From CAZBUB01 sp964494985 (GTDB taxonomy: Bacteria > Desulfobacterota > Desulfovibrionia > Desulfovibrionales > Desulfothermaceae): a stretch of DNA of 13,941 nt. A model generated the notes under the pieces. The model saw only the letters and a list, made by a program, of their open reading frames with translations. It did no database searches and had not been told where the DNA came from. A program made the translations under genes and the position numbers. Location: the NCBI GenBank assembly GCA_964494985.1, contig CAZBUB010000055.1:1-13941 (forward strand), read 5' to 3'. Within the stretch, counting starts at the first letter, position 1; every line of letters starts with the position of its first letter. Positions 5,779 through 12,361 of this stretch are shown here, piece after piece.

Positions 5779-6960
5779 ATGAATCTCCAGGAACGCTACA
5801 AACTGCTCCTGCTGGTGCTCTTCTTCCTGGTGGCCTATTTCGTGCCCTGGAACCAGGAAATAATTCGCCAGGCAGGCCTTGAAGCCTTCATGATGCTCCA
5901 GGAGTATGCCCGGGAGCACGTTTTGACCTGCCTGATCCCGGCCTTTTTCATTGCCGGGGCCATTGCGGTATTTGTCTCCCAGGCCTCGGTGCTCAAGTAC
6001 TTCGGGGCCCAGGCCAACAAGCTTTTGTCCTATTCAGTGGCCTCGGTTTCCGGGACCATCCTGGCTGTGTGCTCCTGCACGGTGCTGCCACTTTTTGCCG
6101 GCATCTACTCCAGGGGTGCAGGCATCGGCCCGGCCACTGCCTTCCTCTACTCCGGCCCGGCCATCAATGTCCTGGCCATTGTCTTCACCGCCAGGATCCT
6201 GGGCTGGCAGCTGGGCCTGGCCAGGGCCATTGGCGCAGTAGCTTTTGCCGCCATAGTGGGCCTGCTCATGCACTTTATCTTCAGAAAAGAGGACGAGCAA
6301 AGGCAGGCCGGACAGATGTATCTGCCTGAAGAAGAAGGAGAGGGACGTTCCCTATTCCAGGAAGCCATGTTCATGCTGGTCTTGATCCTGATCCTGATCT
6401 TTGCCGCCTTTGCCCAGCCCGGCCCTGGAGCAGCAGCCGTATGGCAGAGCATTTTCCAGGCCAAATGGCTGCTTACAGGTCTCATGCTGATTATCCTGGG
6501 CTTTATGCTCAAGTCCTGGTTCCAGCGCGATGAGCTCAGCCAATGGGTGGACTCCACCTGGGGCTTCATGAAGCAAATCTTCCCCCTGCTCTTTGCCGGG
6601 GTGCTGTTTGCCGGATTCTTCCTGGGTCGCCCAGGCGAGACTGCGTTGATACCGGAGCGCTATATAGCAGATCTGGTGGGTGGCAATTCCCTGCAGGCCA
6701 ATGTGATAGCCGCCCTGGCCTCGGCGCTGATGTACTTTGCCACTTTGACCGAAGTGCCCATCCTGCAGGGGCTTCTGGGCTCAGGCATGGGCCAGGGCCC
6801 GGCCCTGACCATGCTTCTGGCCGGCCCTGCGCTTTCTCTGCCCAACCTGATAGTGATCGGCAGTGTGATGGGCTGGAAGAAGACTGGTACCTTTGCCGGA
6901 ATAATTGTAGTACTGTCCACTATTGTAGGCATGGGCTACGGGGCCTTTATTGTGGCCTGA
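5779..6960 (+). CDS. arsP: ArsP-like permease (COG0701/DUF318 family)
   Basis: A 393-residue membrane permease of the COG0701 family. Members close to arsenic genes (ArsP) export methylarsenite and aromatic arsenicals; others move unknown substrates. The signature TILAVCSCTVLPLFAGIYSRG (Cys 98, Cys 100) is followed by GPATAFLYSGPAINVLAI. A matching motif recurs in the second half (TEVPILQGLLGSGMGQGPAL). About eight to ten hydrophobic segments are split by a charged cytoplasmic loop around residues 170-195. AGGAGG stands eight bases before the ATG. The 290-bp gap after arsC suggests it may have its own promoter. Family membership is clear; the ArsP role is inferred from arsR/arsC upstream and the thioredoxins downstream. 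Confidence 0.85.
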   Translation: MNLQERYKLLLLVLFFLVAYFVPWNQEIIRQAGLEAFMMLQEYAREHVLTCLIPAFFIAGAIAVFVSQASVLKYFGAQANKLLSYSVASVSGTILAVCSCTVLPLFAGIYSRGAGIGPATAFLYSGPAINVLAIVFTARILGWQLGLARAIGAVAFAAIVGLLMHFIFRKEDEQRQAGQMYLPEEEGEGRSLFQEAMFMLVLILILIFAAFAQPGPGAAAVWQSIFQAKWLLTGLMLIILGFMLKSWFQRDELSQWVDSTWGFMKQIFPLLFAGVLFAGFFLGRPGETALIPERYIADLVGGNSLQANVIAALASALMYFATLTEVPILQGLLGSGMGQGPALTMLLAGPALSLPNLIVIGSVMGWKKTGTFAGIIVVLSTIVGMGYGAFIVA

Positions 6961-6963
6961 GAA

Positions 6964-7003
6964 TCTGACTGTTAAGAGTTAAAGGTGAAAGATTAAAAGT
7001 GAA
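6964..7003. repeat. Degenerate TTAAAG-type tract mirroring the one before the permease
   Basis: The bases just after the permease stop (GTTAAGAGTTAAAGGTGAAA and on) are, as reverse complement, similar to the cTTTTAACT-like tract at 5721-5760 just before it. The two form a loose inverted repeat of about 35-40 bp around the gene. They are too degenerate for an exact boundary. Confidence 0.4.
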
Positions 7004-7065
7004 GGCGTTACCATAAAGCTTCTGACTGGCAAACTGAGCAAACAAAACCCAAAAGGAGTAAAACT

Positions 7066-7302
7066 ATGGAAATCAAGGTACTCGGACCTGGATGTCCCAA
7101 ATGTCAGCAAACAGAGCAACTAGTCATGGATACTTTGCAGGAAACCGGTGTCCAGGCCAATGTGGAAAAGGTGACCGGGACCATGGATATTGCCAAGTAC
7201 GGTGTCTTTGGCACTCCAGCAGTAGTTGTGGACGGCGAGGTCAAGGTGGTAGGTAAGATACCCTCTAAGGAAGACATCAAGTCCTGGATCCAGCAGGGTT
7301 AA
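7066..7302 (+). CDS. Small thioredoxin-like protein (redox-active disulfide protein 2 type)
   Basis: A 78-residue cytoplasmic protein with a compact thioredoxin fold. The active site is GPGCPKC (Cys 10, Cys 13), and the cis-Pro loop is FGTPAVVVDGE. It matches the short archaeal/bacterial type related to MTH895, which often sits beside COG0701 permeases. AAAAGGAG precedes the ATG. It lies 105 bp after the permease and 49 bp before a paralogue, so all three are probably one unit. It may hand electrons to ArsC or to the permease cysteines. The exact partner is unknown. Confidence 0.9.
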   Translation: MEIKVLGPGCPKCQQTEQLVMDTLQETGVQANVEKVTGTMDIAKYGVFGTPAVVVDGEVKVVGKIPSKEDIKSWIQQG

Positions 7303-7351
7303 AAACTGGCGTTTTGCGCCTGCCAGAAACACACAGCAGGAGAAGGGACAC

Positions 7352-7849
7352 ATGTCAGCCAAGGTGCGCCAGATCAGGGTCAAAGGCAATAAAGTGGGCA
7401 TCACGGGTTTGGATGAGGCCCTGGAAGAGGTCTCCCAGACCCATAAGGACAGCTCCCAGCAGGAGATACAAAACGCCTTACTCTCCAAACTGGAGAGAGA
7501 CAACTATATCCCGCCCCCTGCCAGGGAGGACTATGCCCAGGCCTTTTATCAGGAGTACTGCAAATATCTGGGCCTGGAGGTCAAGGAAGCCGGCTCTTCA
7601 TCCCCCAGCCTGAAGGTCCTGGGGCCAGGCTGCAGCAGGTGCGACAACCTGCATAAGGAGCTGGTGGAGGTGCTGGCCAAGCTGGGCCTGGCAGCAGAAG
7701 TGGAGCACATCACAGACCCCAAGGAAATCGCCTACTACGGTGTCATGGGCACTCCTGCCCTGGTGGTGGGCAGCCAGGTCAAGTGCGTGGGCCGGGTTCC
7801 GAGCAGACAGGAGCTGGAAAAGTGGCTGCAAGAGCTGCATTCACAATAA
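7352..7849 (+). CDS. Two-domain thioredoxin-like protein with extra N-terminal domain
   Basis: A 165-residue protein. Residues 88-165 are a second copy of the preceding thioredoxin: VLGPGCSRC (Cys 94, Cys 97), YGVMGTPALVVGSQ and VGRVPSRQELEKWL line up with the neighbour, so the pair arose by duplication. Residues 1-75 are a separate domain: a short beta-rich start (KVRQIRVKGNKVGITGLDEAL) followed by helices with IPPPAREDYAQAFYQEYCKYLG. I recognise this as a recurrent N-terminal extension but cannot name a function. AGGAGAAGGG precedes the ATG. It is probably cotranscribed with the upstream thioredoxin. The N-terminal domain could bind a partner such as the permease or the Fe-S protein downstream. 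Confidence 0.85.
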   Translation: MSAKVRQIRVKGNKVGITGLDEALEEVSQTHKDSSQQEIQNALLSKLERDNYIPPPAREDYAQAFYQEYCKYLGLEVKEAGSSSPSLKVLGPGCSRCDNLHKELVEVLAKLGLAAEVEHITDPKEIAYYGVMGTPALVVGSQVKCVGRVPSRQELEKWLQELHSQ

Positions 7850-7850
7850 A

Positions 7851-7999
7851 TTTGCATGGAAAACTGGATCTCCAACAACAGCTTTCTGCAAAAAGGGCGA
7901 CCGCCAGTCGCCCAAGGCTATGATTTCCCGACAGGCCTGTCGTTAAAGCAATGTGCTGCTGCGATGCTAGTAGGGGCGAGCGGCGCTCGCCCTTTGCAT
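7851..7999 (+). repeat. Dispersed palindromic element, copy A
   Basis: The element starts one base after the preceding stop codon. Its first 63 bp (7851-7913) match 13723-13785 at 57 of 63 positions with no gaps. They end in a hairpin, GGGCGAC-CGCCA-GTCGCCC (7895-7913). A perfect 14-bp palindrome, CGACAGGCCTGTCG, follows at 7929-7942, then a second hairpin, GGGCGAGC-GGC-GCTCGCCC (7974-7992). TTTGCAT occurs at both ends (7851-7857 and 7993-7999), a possible target duplication. It carries no gene. The rest of the gap to 8080 holds only an AT-rich stretch, perhaps a promoter for the next gene. Confidence 0.75.
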
Positions 8000-8080
8000 T
8001 GCGGGGTGAATTTTTTTATGCTTCGTTGTGCCCGTCAGGGTATGGGTTCATTTTTTATATAAATTTTAAGGAATTTGGCT

Positions 8081-8608
8081 ATGTTGCTGCAAGGATACCA
8101 CAAAGAGATGTTCCGCTCCCGCTGCAACAGGGAGGCCCAAAGTCTGCACTGCTTTGCGCATCTGCACCAGGATATTGCTGCAGTCATTCCTTACTTGAAT
8201 GCAGAGCTGGAAGGAGATTCTTTTACTGCGGATCCTCCCTCTGTGACCTTCAAGGCCCACGGCAAGCTGATCACAGTACATCCGCAAAAGATTGCCATCA
8301 ACGCTTTGCAAAGCGAAGAGGAGGCGCAAAAGATCTGTGATTGGCTTATGCGGGAGATCAATGATATCTGGGAGAGAAGGGACCAAATCAAGCCCAAGTA
8401 CCAGGCCAGAAGCGTCCCCAAGGTATTCGAAGCCCTGAAGCGCCTGCCCAACAGAGCTGGCTGTCCCCGGGAATGCGGCCAGCCCACATGCATGGTCTTT
8501 GCCACTTTGCTCTGTGATGGTGCTGCCTCCCCGCAAGACTGCCCCCATCTGGAAGAGTTTAAAAAGCAGGATCTTGAGGAATATCTGGCTGGATTCGGCC
8601 TAGAATAA
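8081..8608 (+). CDS. Small Fe-S protein with corrinoid-protein-type 4Fe-4S domain
   Basis: A 175-residue protein. The C-terminal region (about 118-157) is KRLPNRAGCPRECGQPTCMVFATLL..DCPHL, with Cys 128, 132, 137 and 154. It resembles the 4Fe-4S (FeS, PF04060-type) domain of the corrinoid Fe-S protein and of related redox proteins. The first spacing is C-x3-C rather than the usual C-x2-C. The N-terminal 110 residues are mixed alpha/beta with other cysteines (15, 24, 86) and are not recognised. ATG 8081 is used; an in-frame TTG at 8075 lies inside the weak ribosome site AAGGAA. It lies among arsenic and thioredoxin genes, so an electron-transfer role is likely, but the partner is unknown. Confidence 0.75.
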   Translation: MLLQGYHKEMFRSRCNREAQSLHCFAHLHQDIAAVIPYLNAELEGDSFTADPPSVTFKAHGKLITVHPQKIAINALQSEEEAQKICDWLMREINDIWERRDQIKPKYQARSVPKVFEALKRLPNRAGCPRECGQPTCMVFATLLCDGAASPQDCPHLEEFKKQDLEEYLAGFGLE

Positions 8609-8617
8609 ATTCAAAGT

Positions 8618-8782
8618 ATGAGGTTTGGCATGTTAAGACTCCAAGACGTTTCAGTGGAGCTGGACAGGAAAGAAGTCCAACAGGCCTTGAATATAGCCTT
8701 TGATGAGGATCAAAAGCAGGCCTTGCAATTCATTCAAGAAGTCTTGGCCAAAAAATTGAAGAAAAAGCTCACCCCTCAATGA
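8618..8782 (+). CDS. Small unknown protein, 54 residues
   Basis: An intact frame starting MRFGMLRLQDVSVELDRKEV, with an alternative ATG at 8630 giving 50 residues. It is predicted mostly helical, with an acidic middle (AFDEDQKQALQFIQEVL) and a Lys-rich end (AKKLKKKLTPQ). It begins 9 bp after the Fe-S protein stop and is followed 90 bp later by a thioredoxin, consistent with the operon. The ribosome site is weak (AGG before ATG 8630). No family was recognised. The amphipathic pattern and position favour a real gene over chance; a small partner of the Fe-S protein is a guess. Confidence 0.6.
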   Translation: MRFGMLRLQDVSVELDRKEVQQALNIAFDEDQKQALQFIQEVLAKKLKKKLTPQ

Positions 8783-8872
8783 GTACCTGTCTTCGAGGCC
8801 AGTTACAGGCCTGGGCAGATGAACAACTAATCCTAATCACTGCAAAACCAGTTTACTAGATCGGAGCAGCTG

Positions 8873-9319
8873 ATGACATCCAAGACCAAAAAGTATCTTG
8901 CGGCATTCGCAGCCATGCTTACACTTTTGACTTTCCTGGTCCTTGGCCAAAGTGAAAGCCTTTTTGAGTCCTCTTCACCCCAGAAGACGACAAATCAGGA
9001 GCAGGAAATGCCTGTGCCCGGTAAGGTCACCATGCTGGACCTGGGTGCGGATGATTGCAAGCCTTGCAAGATGATGGCCCCCATCTTGGAAGAGCTCAAA
9101 AAGGCCTATGCCGAACGGGCTGCAATCGTGTTCATCGATGTAAGGAAAAATCGAGAAGCGGCCAAAGAATACGACATCCAAACCATTCCCACCCAAATCT
9201 TTTTCAATGCTAACGGAGAAGAAGTGCAACGCCACACAGGATTCATGGACAAGGAAACCATTATAAAAAAACTGGCTGATTTAGGTGTAGAGCCGCCGGA
9301 AGAATATCAAGATCTGTAA
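8873..9319 (+). CDS. Membrane-anchored (periplasmic) thioredoxin
   Basis: A 148-residue thioredoxin-family protein. Residues 8-25 form a hydrophobic segment after a Lys-rich start, which acts as a signal anchor or signal peptide. A polar linker follows (26-50), then the thioredoxin domain with active site DDCKPCKMMAP (Cys 62, Cys 65) and cis-Pro in IQTIPTQIFF. GGAG lies six bases before the ATG. The gene sits 28 bp before a CcdA-like gene, so the likely role is to take electrons delivered by CcdA on the outer face of the membrane. The final acceptor is not shown; periplasmic disulfides, a cytochrome or an arsenic species are options. Confidence 0.9.
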   Translation: MTSKTKKYLAAFAAMLTLLTFLVLGQSESLFESSSPQKTTNQEQEMPVPGKVTMLDLGADDCKPCKMMAPILEELKKAYAERAAIVFIDVRKNREAAKEYDIQTIPTQIFFNANGEEVQRHTGFMDKETIIKKLADLGVEPPEEYQDL

Positions 9320-9347
9320 TCAAGTTCATTAGGAAACACAGGAAAAC

Positions 9348-10055
9348 ATGTTTGACCAGCTTCTGATCTCTGTAAACCAATGGATGTCTGGTGGACTCGT
9401 GCTGGCCGCGGCTGCCTCCTTTATCTGGGGCATGGTCAGTGTACTGTTTAGCCCGTGTCATTTGGCCTCTATCCCCTTGATTGTAGCCTATGTGGGCGGC
9501 CAACAAAGCGCATTAAACCCTAAACGGGCTGGATGGTATGCTGGGTCGTTTAGCTTAGGACTTTTTATTACCATTGCCGCAGTAGGCATAGTCTGCGCAC
9601 TGCTGGGGCGTATGCTTGGAGATGTGGGGATATGGCTTCAGATGGCTGTGGGCCTCATTTTGCTATGGGTGGCCCTGGGCATGTTGGGAGTTCAGGCCTG
9701 CAGCCTGTCCGGCGGTGTCCTTTACCGACTCAACCTGCGTGGCGTCCACGGGGCCTTTGGACTGGGCCTGGCCTATGGTATTTTGTCTAGTTCCTGCACT
9801 TTTGGATTTATCGCTCCGATTCTGGCTATTGTCACTGTACAACAGAAAATTTTTGCTGGCTCGCTGATGATGCTGCTCTTTGCCCTTGGCCATTGCCTGC
9901 CGATTGTCATTGCAGGCAGCTCAGCTGCAGCAGTGCGCAGGCTGACTGAAAGTGCTGCCTGGCAAGGTGTAGGGGTGTGGTTTCGTAAAGGAGCAGGTCT
10001 AGTAATCGCTGGCCTGGGCATATATTTTGTGTTTGACCCGATTATTAAGCTGTAA
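9348..10055 (+). CDS. ccdA: CcdA/DsbD-beta-like thiol electron transporter
   Basis: A 235-residue membrane protein with about six hydrophobic segments. The two key cysteines are Cys 37 in LFSPCHLASIPLIVAYVGG and Cys 150 in SSSCTFGFIAPILAIV. These belong to the two halves of the CcdA fold, which carries reducing power from cytoplasmic thioredoxin to the periplasm. The family usually has a Pro beside these cysteines; here SPCHLASIP and TFGFIAP keep the pattern with slight change. A weak AGGAAA precedes the ATG. It is the last gene of the plus-strand cluster, directly after an exported thioredoxin, and is followed by a long inverted repeat. It forms a complete cytoplasm-to-periplasm thiol relay with the neighbouring thioredoxins. 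Confidence 0.88.
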   Translation: MFDQLLISVNQWMSGGLVLAAAASFIWGMVSVLFSPCHLASIPLIVAYVGGQQSALNPKRAGWYAGSFSLGLFITIAAVGIVCALLGRMLGDVGIWLQMAVGLILLWVALGMLGVQACSLSGGVLYRLNLRGVHGAFGLGLAYGILSSSCTFGFIAPILAIVTVQQKIFAGSLMMLLFALGHCLPIVIAGSSAAAVRRLTESAAWQGVGVWFRKGAGLVIAGLGIYFVFDPIIKL

Positions 10056-10057
10056 TA

Positions 10058-10105
10058 GTCCATAGGAAAAAGCCCTCAATTAAGGCGAGACCTTTTCCTA
10101 TGGAC
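10058..10105. terminator. Long perfect inverted repeat between convergent genes
   Basis: GTCCATAGGAAAA (10058-10070) and TTTTCCTATGGAC (10093-10105) are perfect 13-bp reverse complements around a 22-bp loop, starting 3 bp after the ccdA stop and ending 12 bp before the cytochrome stop. Position fits a bidirectional terminator. There is no T-run beyond the arms, although A and T tracts lie inside the stem. Confidence 0.55.
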
Positions 10106-10116
10106 AAAATATTAAA

Positions 10117-10929
10117 CTACATGAATTTGTCATGGGGGTCGCATTCCTCGACATTGATCAGGCTACCTCCATGACAGTTCATGCACTGCTCCTTGGCGCT
10201 GGTGTAGGGTTGCTTATCTTTATGACAGCTCATACATTCTTCTACCTGAGAATGTGGTTTGTGCTTTGCTGTAAAGTTACCCGAAGCTGCCCATTCATTC
10301 ATGATCTCTACTGTCTTCTTGACCACATCAGCGGCCACTCCGGCGCACCTTTCCTTTTTATTTTTTGAATTGGCACTGCATCCAGCTTCGTTGCACCACT
10401 TGGTCACAGAGATATGACATAAAGTGGAACCTATCTCAACTTTCGGCAAATCCAATCCTGCAGGCTGGTATTCCGGAAAAGGAAATTCAGTATACCAAGC
10501 CATCAGCTCATCTATCATTTCGGCCCTTTGCTTTTTATCTTCCACCACGATGCTGATCAAGGCTACCGGAGCCAATAGGGTGCCGCATATTGTCCCCCAT
10601 TGCCCAACGCCGCCGCCAAAACCCAGAAACATCGCAGGAGGGATCTGATTATATGGAGCACCCATTTCTTTAGCCATGTAGCCGAAAAGACCTTCGGCTG
10701 CGCCTTTGCCTCAGCCGCCCTTGAAATAGTGCTCATAAGCCCTTTTAGCAGCCCGGTCTGGATCCAGCTTACTATACGCCCAGTCTTGACTGGATTGACT
10801 TGCAGTGGCGTCAGTAGCATTATTCAAAAAAAAGCCGGCTGAGCCAGCTGCTGCCAAGCCGATCACTGAAGCGCCTGCACTTCGCAGGAAATTCCTTCTG
10901 TTCCATATTTTAGAATTTTCTTCTGGCAT
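10117..10929 (-). CDS. Split-Soret-type cytochrome c, C-GCAxxG-C-C family, predicted selenoprotein (in-frame TGA = Sec73)
   Basis: A 270-residue exported dihaem protein, read through a single TGA at 10713-10711 as selenocysteine 73. The twin-arginine signal is NRRNFLRSAG followed by a hydrophobic stretch. The context at 66-84 is EHYFKGG-U-GKGAAEGLFGY; I recall Cys at this place in C-GCAxxG-C-C relatives (GGC). The motif continues with Cys 115 in GQWGTICGTLLAP and Cys 171, 179, 184 and 195. Two haem sites, CMSCH (232-236) and CMNCH (249-253), close the protein as in split-Soret cytochromes. A hairpin with the right loop and distance follows the TGA. Both halves share one frame and only the first has a ribosome site (AGGAGG, eight bases before ATG 10929), so one protein is favoured. 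A recent nonsense mutation is the alternative. It faces a LysR gene across a shared AT-rich gap. Redox role in the periplasm is inferred; the electron partner is unknown. Confidence 0.85.
10680..10699 (-). promoter_or_regulatory. Bacterial SECIS hairpin
   Basis: On the minus strand AGCCGAA and TTCGGCT form a perfect 7-bp stem closed by the loop GGTCTT. Exactly 18 nt separate the TGA from the GGTCT of the loop. As I recall the Escherichia coli fdhF element, its GGUCU loop has the same distance from UGA. This is the form recognised by SelB for selenocysteine insertion. Confidence 0.85.
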
Positions 10930-10978
10930 GGCTCTTCCCTCCTGTTTAGGAATTAAGTTTAACTTACTGTCTAAATTT

Positions 10979-11008
10979 ATTTTATTATTGCTTAAACAGG
11001 CTGGTCAA
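10979..11008 (-). promoter_or_regulatory. Candidate sigma-70 promoter for the cytochrome gene
   Basis: On the minus strand TTGACC (11008-11003) and TAAAAT (10984-10979) are separated by 18 bp, each one base off consensus. The start would fall about 40 bp before the cytochrome ATG. The 194-bp intergenic region (10930-11123) is very AT-rich and probably also holds LysR-type sites; none is clear enough to mark. Confidence 0.5.
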
Positions 11009-11123
11009 ATTTAATATATTTATTCACATATTAAGTAGACTTATATTTTATTCTTTGTTATTTTTGTTTTGAATTAAAATATTTATTCAGCTAGTTCAGA
11101 CTCAAGAACTATACAATTTTACT

Positions 11124-12071
11124 ATGGAACTTAACCTCTACGCTTTAAAGACTTTTAAGGAAGTTGTAGAGCAGCAAAGCTTCTCCAAAGCTGCCCAAGT
11201 CCTTTTTTTGACCCAGCCAGCAGTCAGTTTGCAAATCCAAAGCCTGGAAAGTTACTTCCAGACGCCTTTGCTGATTCGAAGCCATGCTGGCAAGATAAAG
11301 CCTACTCAGGAAGGAAGAACCGTATATAACTACGCTACAAAGCTGGAAGATCTTTTGCATGAGCTGCTTCAAAGCCTGAACAAAAGCACTCAAAACAGCT
11401 TTTGTACATTGCGCTTGGGAATCTGTTATATTGGCGGGGAGTACTTTTTCCCAGAGCTTCTAAAAGGTATGCAGTTGCAGCATCCAGATATTCGTGTATC
11501 CTTAAGTGTTTTGAAGTGCGAAAAAATCTTTCATGGAATTTTAAGCGGGATTTTTGACTTGGGTATAACTGACTTGCTGCCTCACCATAAAGGCTTGGTC
11601 AACATGGAATTAGGCAAGGTTCCATTGCTTCTGTTTCAAGAATTCACGAACCAAGCCCCCAACCAGCCAATATCAATAAAGGAGTTGCTGAAGCATCCTT
11701 TACTTCTCAGGGAAGAAGGCTCAGGGATATATAAGGAGTTTACAGAATTTTTAAAATCTAGACAGCTTGGGCTCAAGCACTTCAAGAACGTTTACTTCTC
11801 TGAAAGCAATCAGGCCATAAAGTCCATGGTCAAGGCTGGACTGGCCTTTTCCCTCCTGCCGAATTTCATGCTCCAGGAAGAGCTGCGGGCCAAAGAGATC
11901 GCCCCTATAAGGCTCAAGGAAGGGGGACTGCAGCAGCGCTTTTATTTGATCTACCGCAAACAGGCTGAGCTACCCAGGTCCATGCAGCTGATGCTGGATT
12001 TTATCCAGAGCTCCATACAAGAAAGCTGGACTATGCAGGGATCCACCAGGGATGCTGCTGACCTTCCATAG
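11124..12071 (+). CDS. LysR-family transcriptional regulator
   Basis: A 315-residue LysR-type regulator of normal length. Residues 1-62 are the winged helix-turn-helix (MELNLYALKTFKEVVEQQSF, then SKAAQVLFLTQPAVSLQIQSLE). Residues 95-295 form the two-lobed co-inducer domain (FDLGITD near 150). The family is very well supported; the effector is not. It is transcribed away from the selenocytochrome gene, the usual arrangement for a LysR protein controlling its divergent neighbour. No Shine-Dalgarno sequence is visible before the ATG (the preceding 20 bases are mostly A, C and T), although this start matches the family exactly. Translation may be weak or use a leaderless message. Base composition is AT-richer than the arsenic genes. 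Confidence 0.93.
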   Translation: MELNLYALKTFKEVVEQQSFSKAAQVLFLTQPAVSLQIQSLESYFQTPLLIRSHAGKIKPTQEGRTVYNYATKLEDLLHELLQSLNKSTQNSFCTLRLGICYIGGEYFFPELLKGMQLQHPDIRVSLSVLKCEKIFHGILSGIFDLGITDLLPHHKGLVNMELGKVPLLLFQEFTNQAPNQPISIKELLKHPLLLREEGSGIYKEFTEFLKSRQLGLKHFKNVYFSESNQAIKSMVKAGLAFSLLPNFMLQEELRAKEIAPIRLKEGGLQQRFYLIYRKQAELPRSMQLMLDFIQSSIQESWTMQGSTRDAADLP

Positions 12072-12361
12072 CTAATTTTACTTTCTAAACCAAACGCTCA
12101 CTAGTAATCTGACCCAAAGAAATTGCCAAAGACGAACATTAAACTTATGAGATACGGTGCTAGACTGGGCAGTGACCCCCCGGCTTGGCCTCAGGGACCG
12201 CCAGGCTCCAGTCTGGTTCTTAATGGAAGCATGCCGAGCATATCTGCACCAGGAGTCGACTGGAGCTACAAGAGGAAGATGTCCCCAGAGCGGACCCTGG
12301 GGACAAAGAGAATTCCATGTCCAGGGATCCCGCTGTTCCACAGAGGGAGCTCTTAGACCAT
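12072..12361. other. Structured convergent intergenic region, no gene recognised
   Basis: The 290-bp gap between the LysR and glutaredoxin stops is GC-rich from about 12150 and full of pairing segments. AGACTGG (12162-12168) can pair with CCAGTCT (12208-12214). The same middle segment as GCTCCAGTC (12206-12213 region) can instead pair with GACTGGAGC (12258-12266 region). A separate perfect 9-bp stem is TGTCCCCAG (12280-12288) with CTGGGGACA (12297-12305). These could be terminators for both genes or a structured RNA. Short open frames exist but look like chance. Confidence 0.45.

Noticed and set aside
6543..6968. Alternative 141-codon frame within the permease
   Set aside because: It is an out-of-frame shadow of the permease with no ribosome site or recognisable domain.
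7851..7999. CRISPR array or integron attC site
   Set aside because: There are no regularly spaced direct repeats, no spacers and no attC core motifs; the structure is two hairpins and a palindrome in a dispersed element.
10711..10713. Nonsense mutation splitting the cytochrome into two genes
   Set aside because: Only one stop, same phase, a Cys-equivalent site, a correctly placed SECIS hairpin and no ribosome site before the second half all favour selenocysteine.
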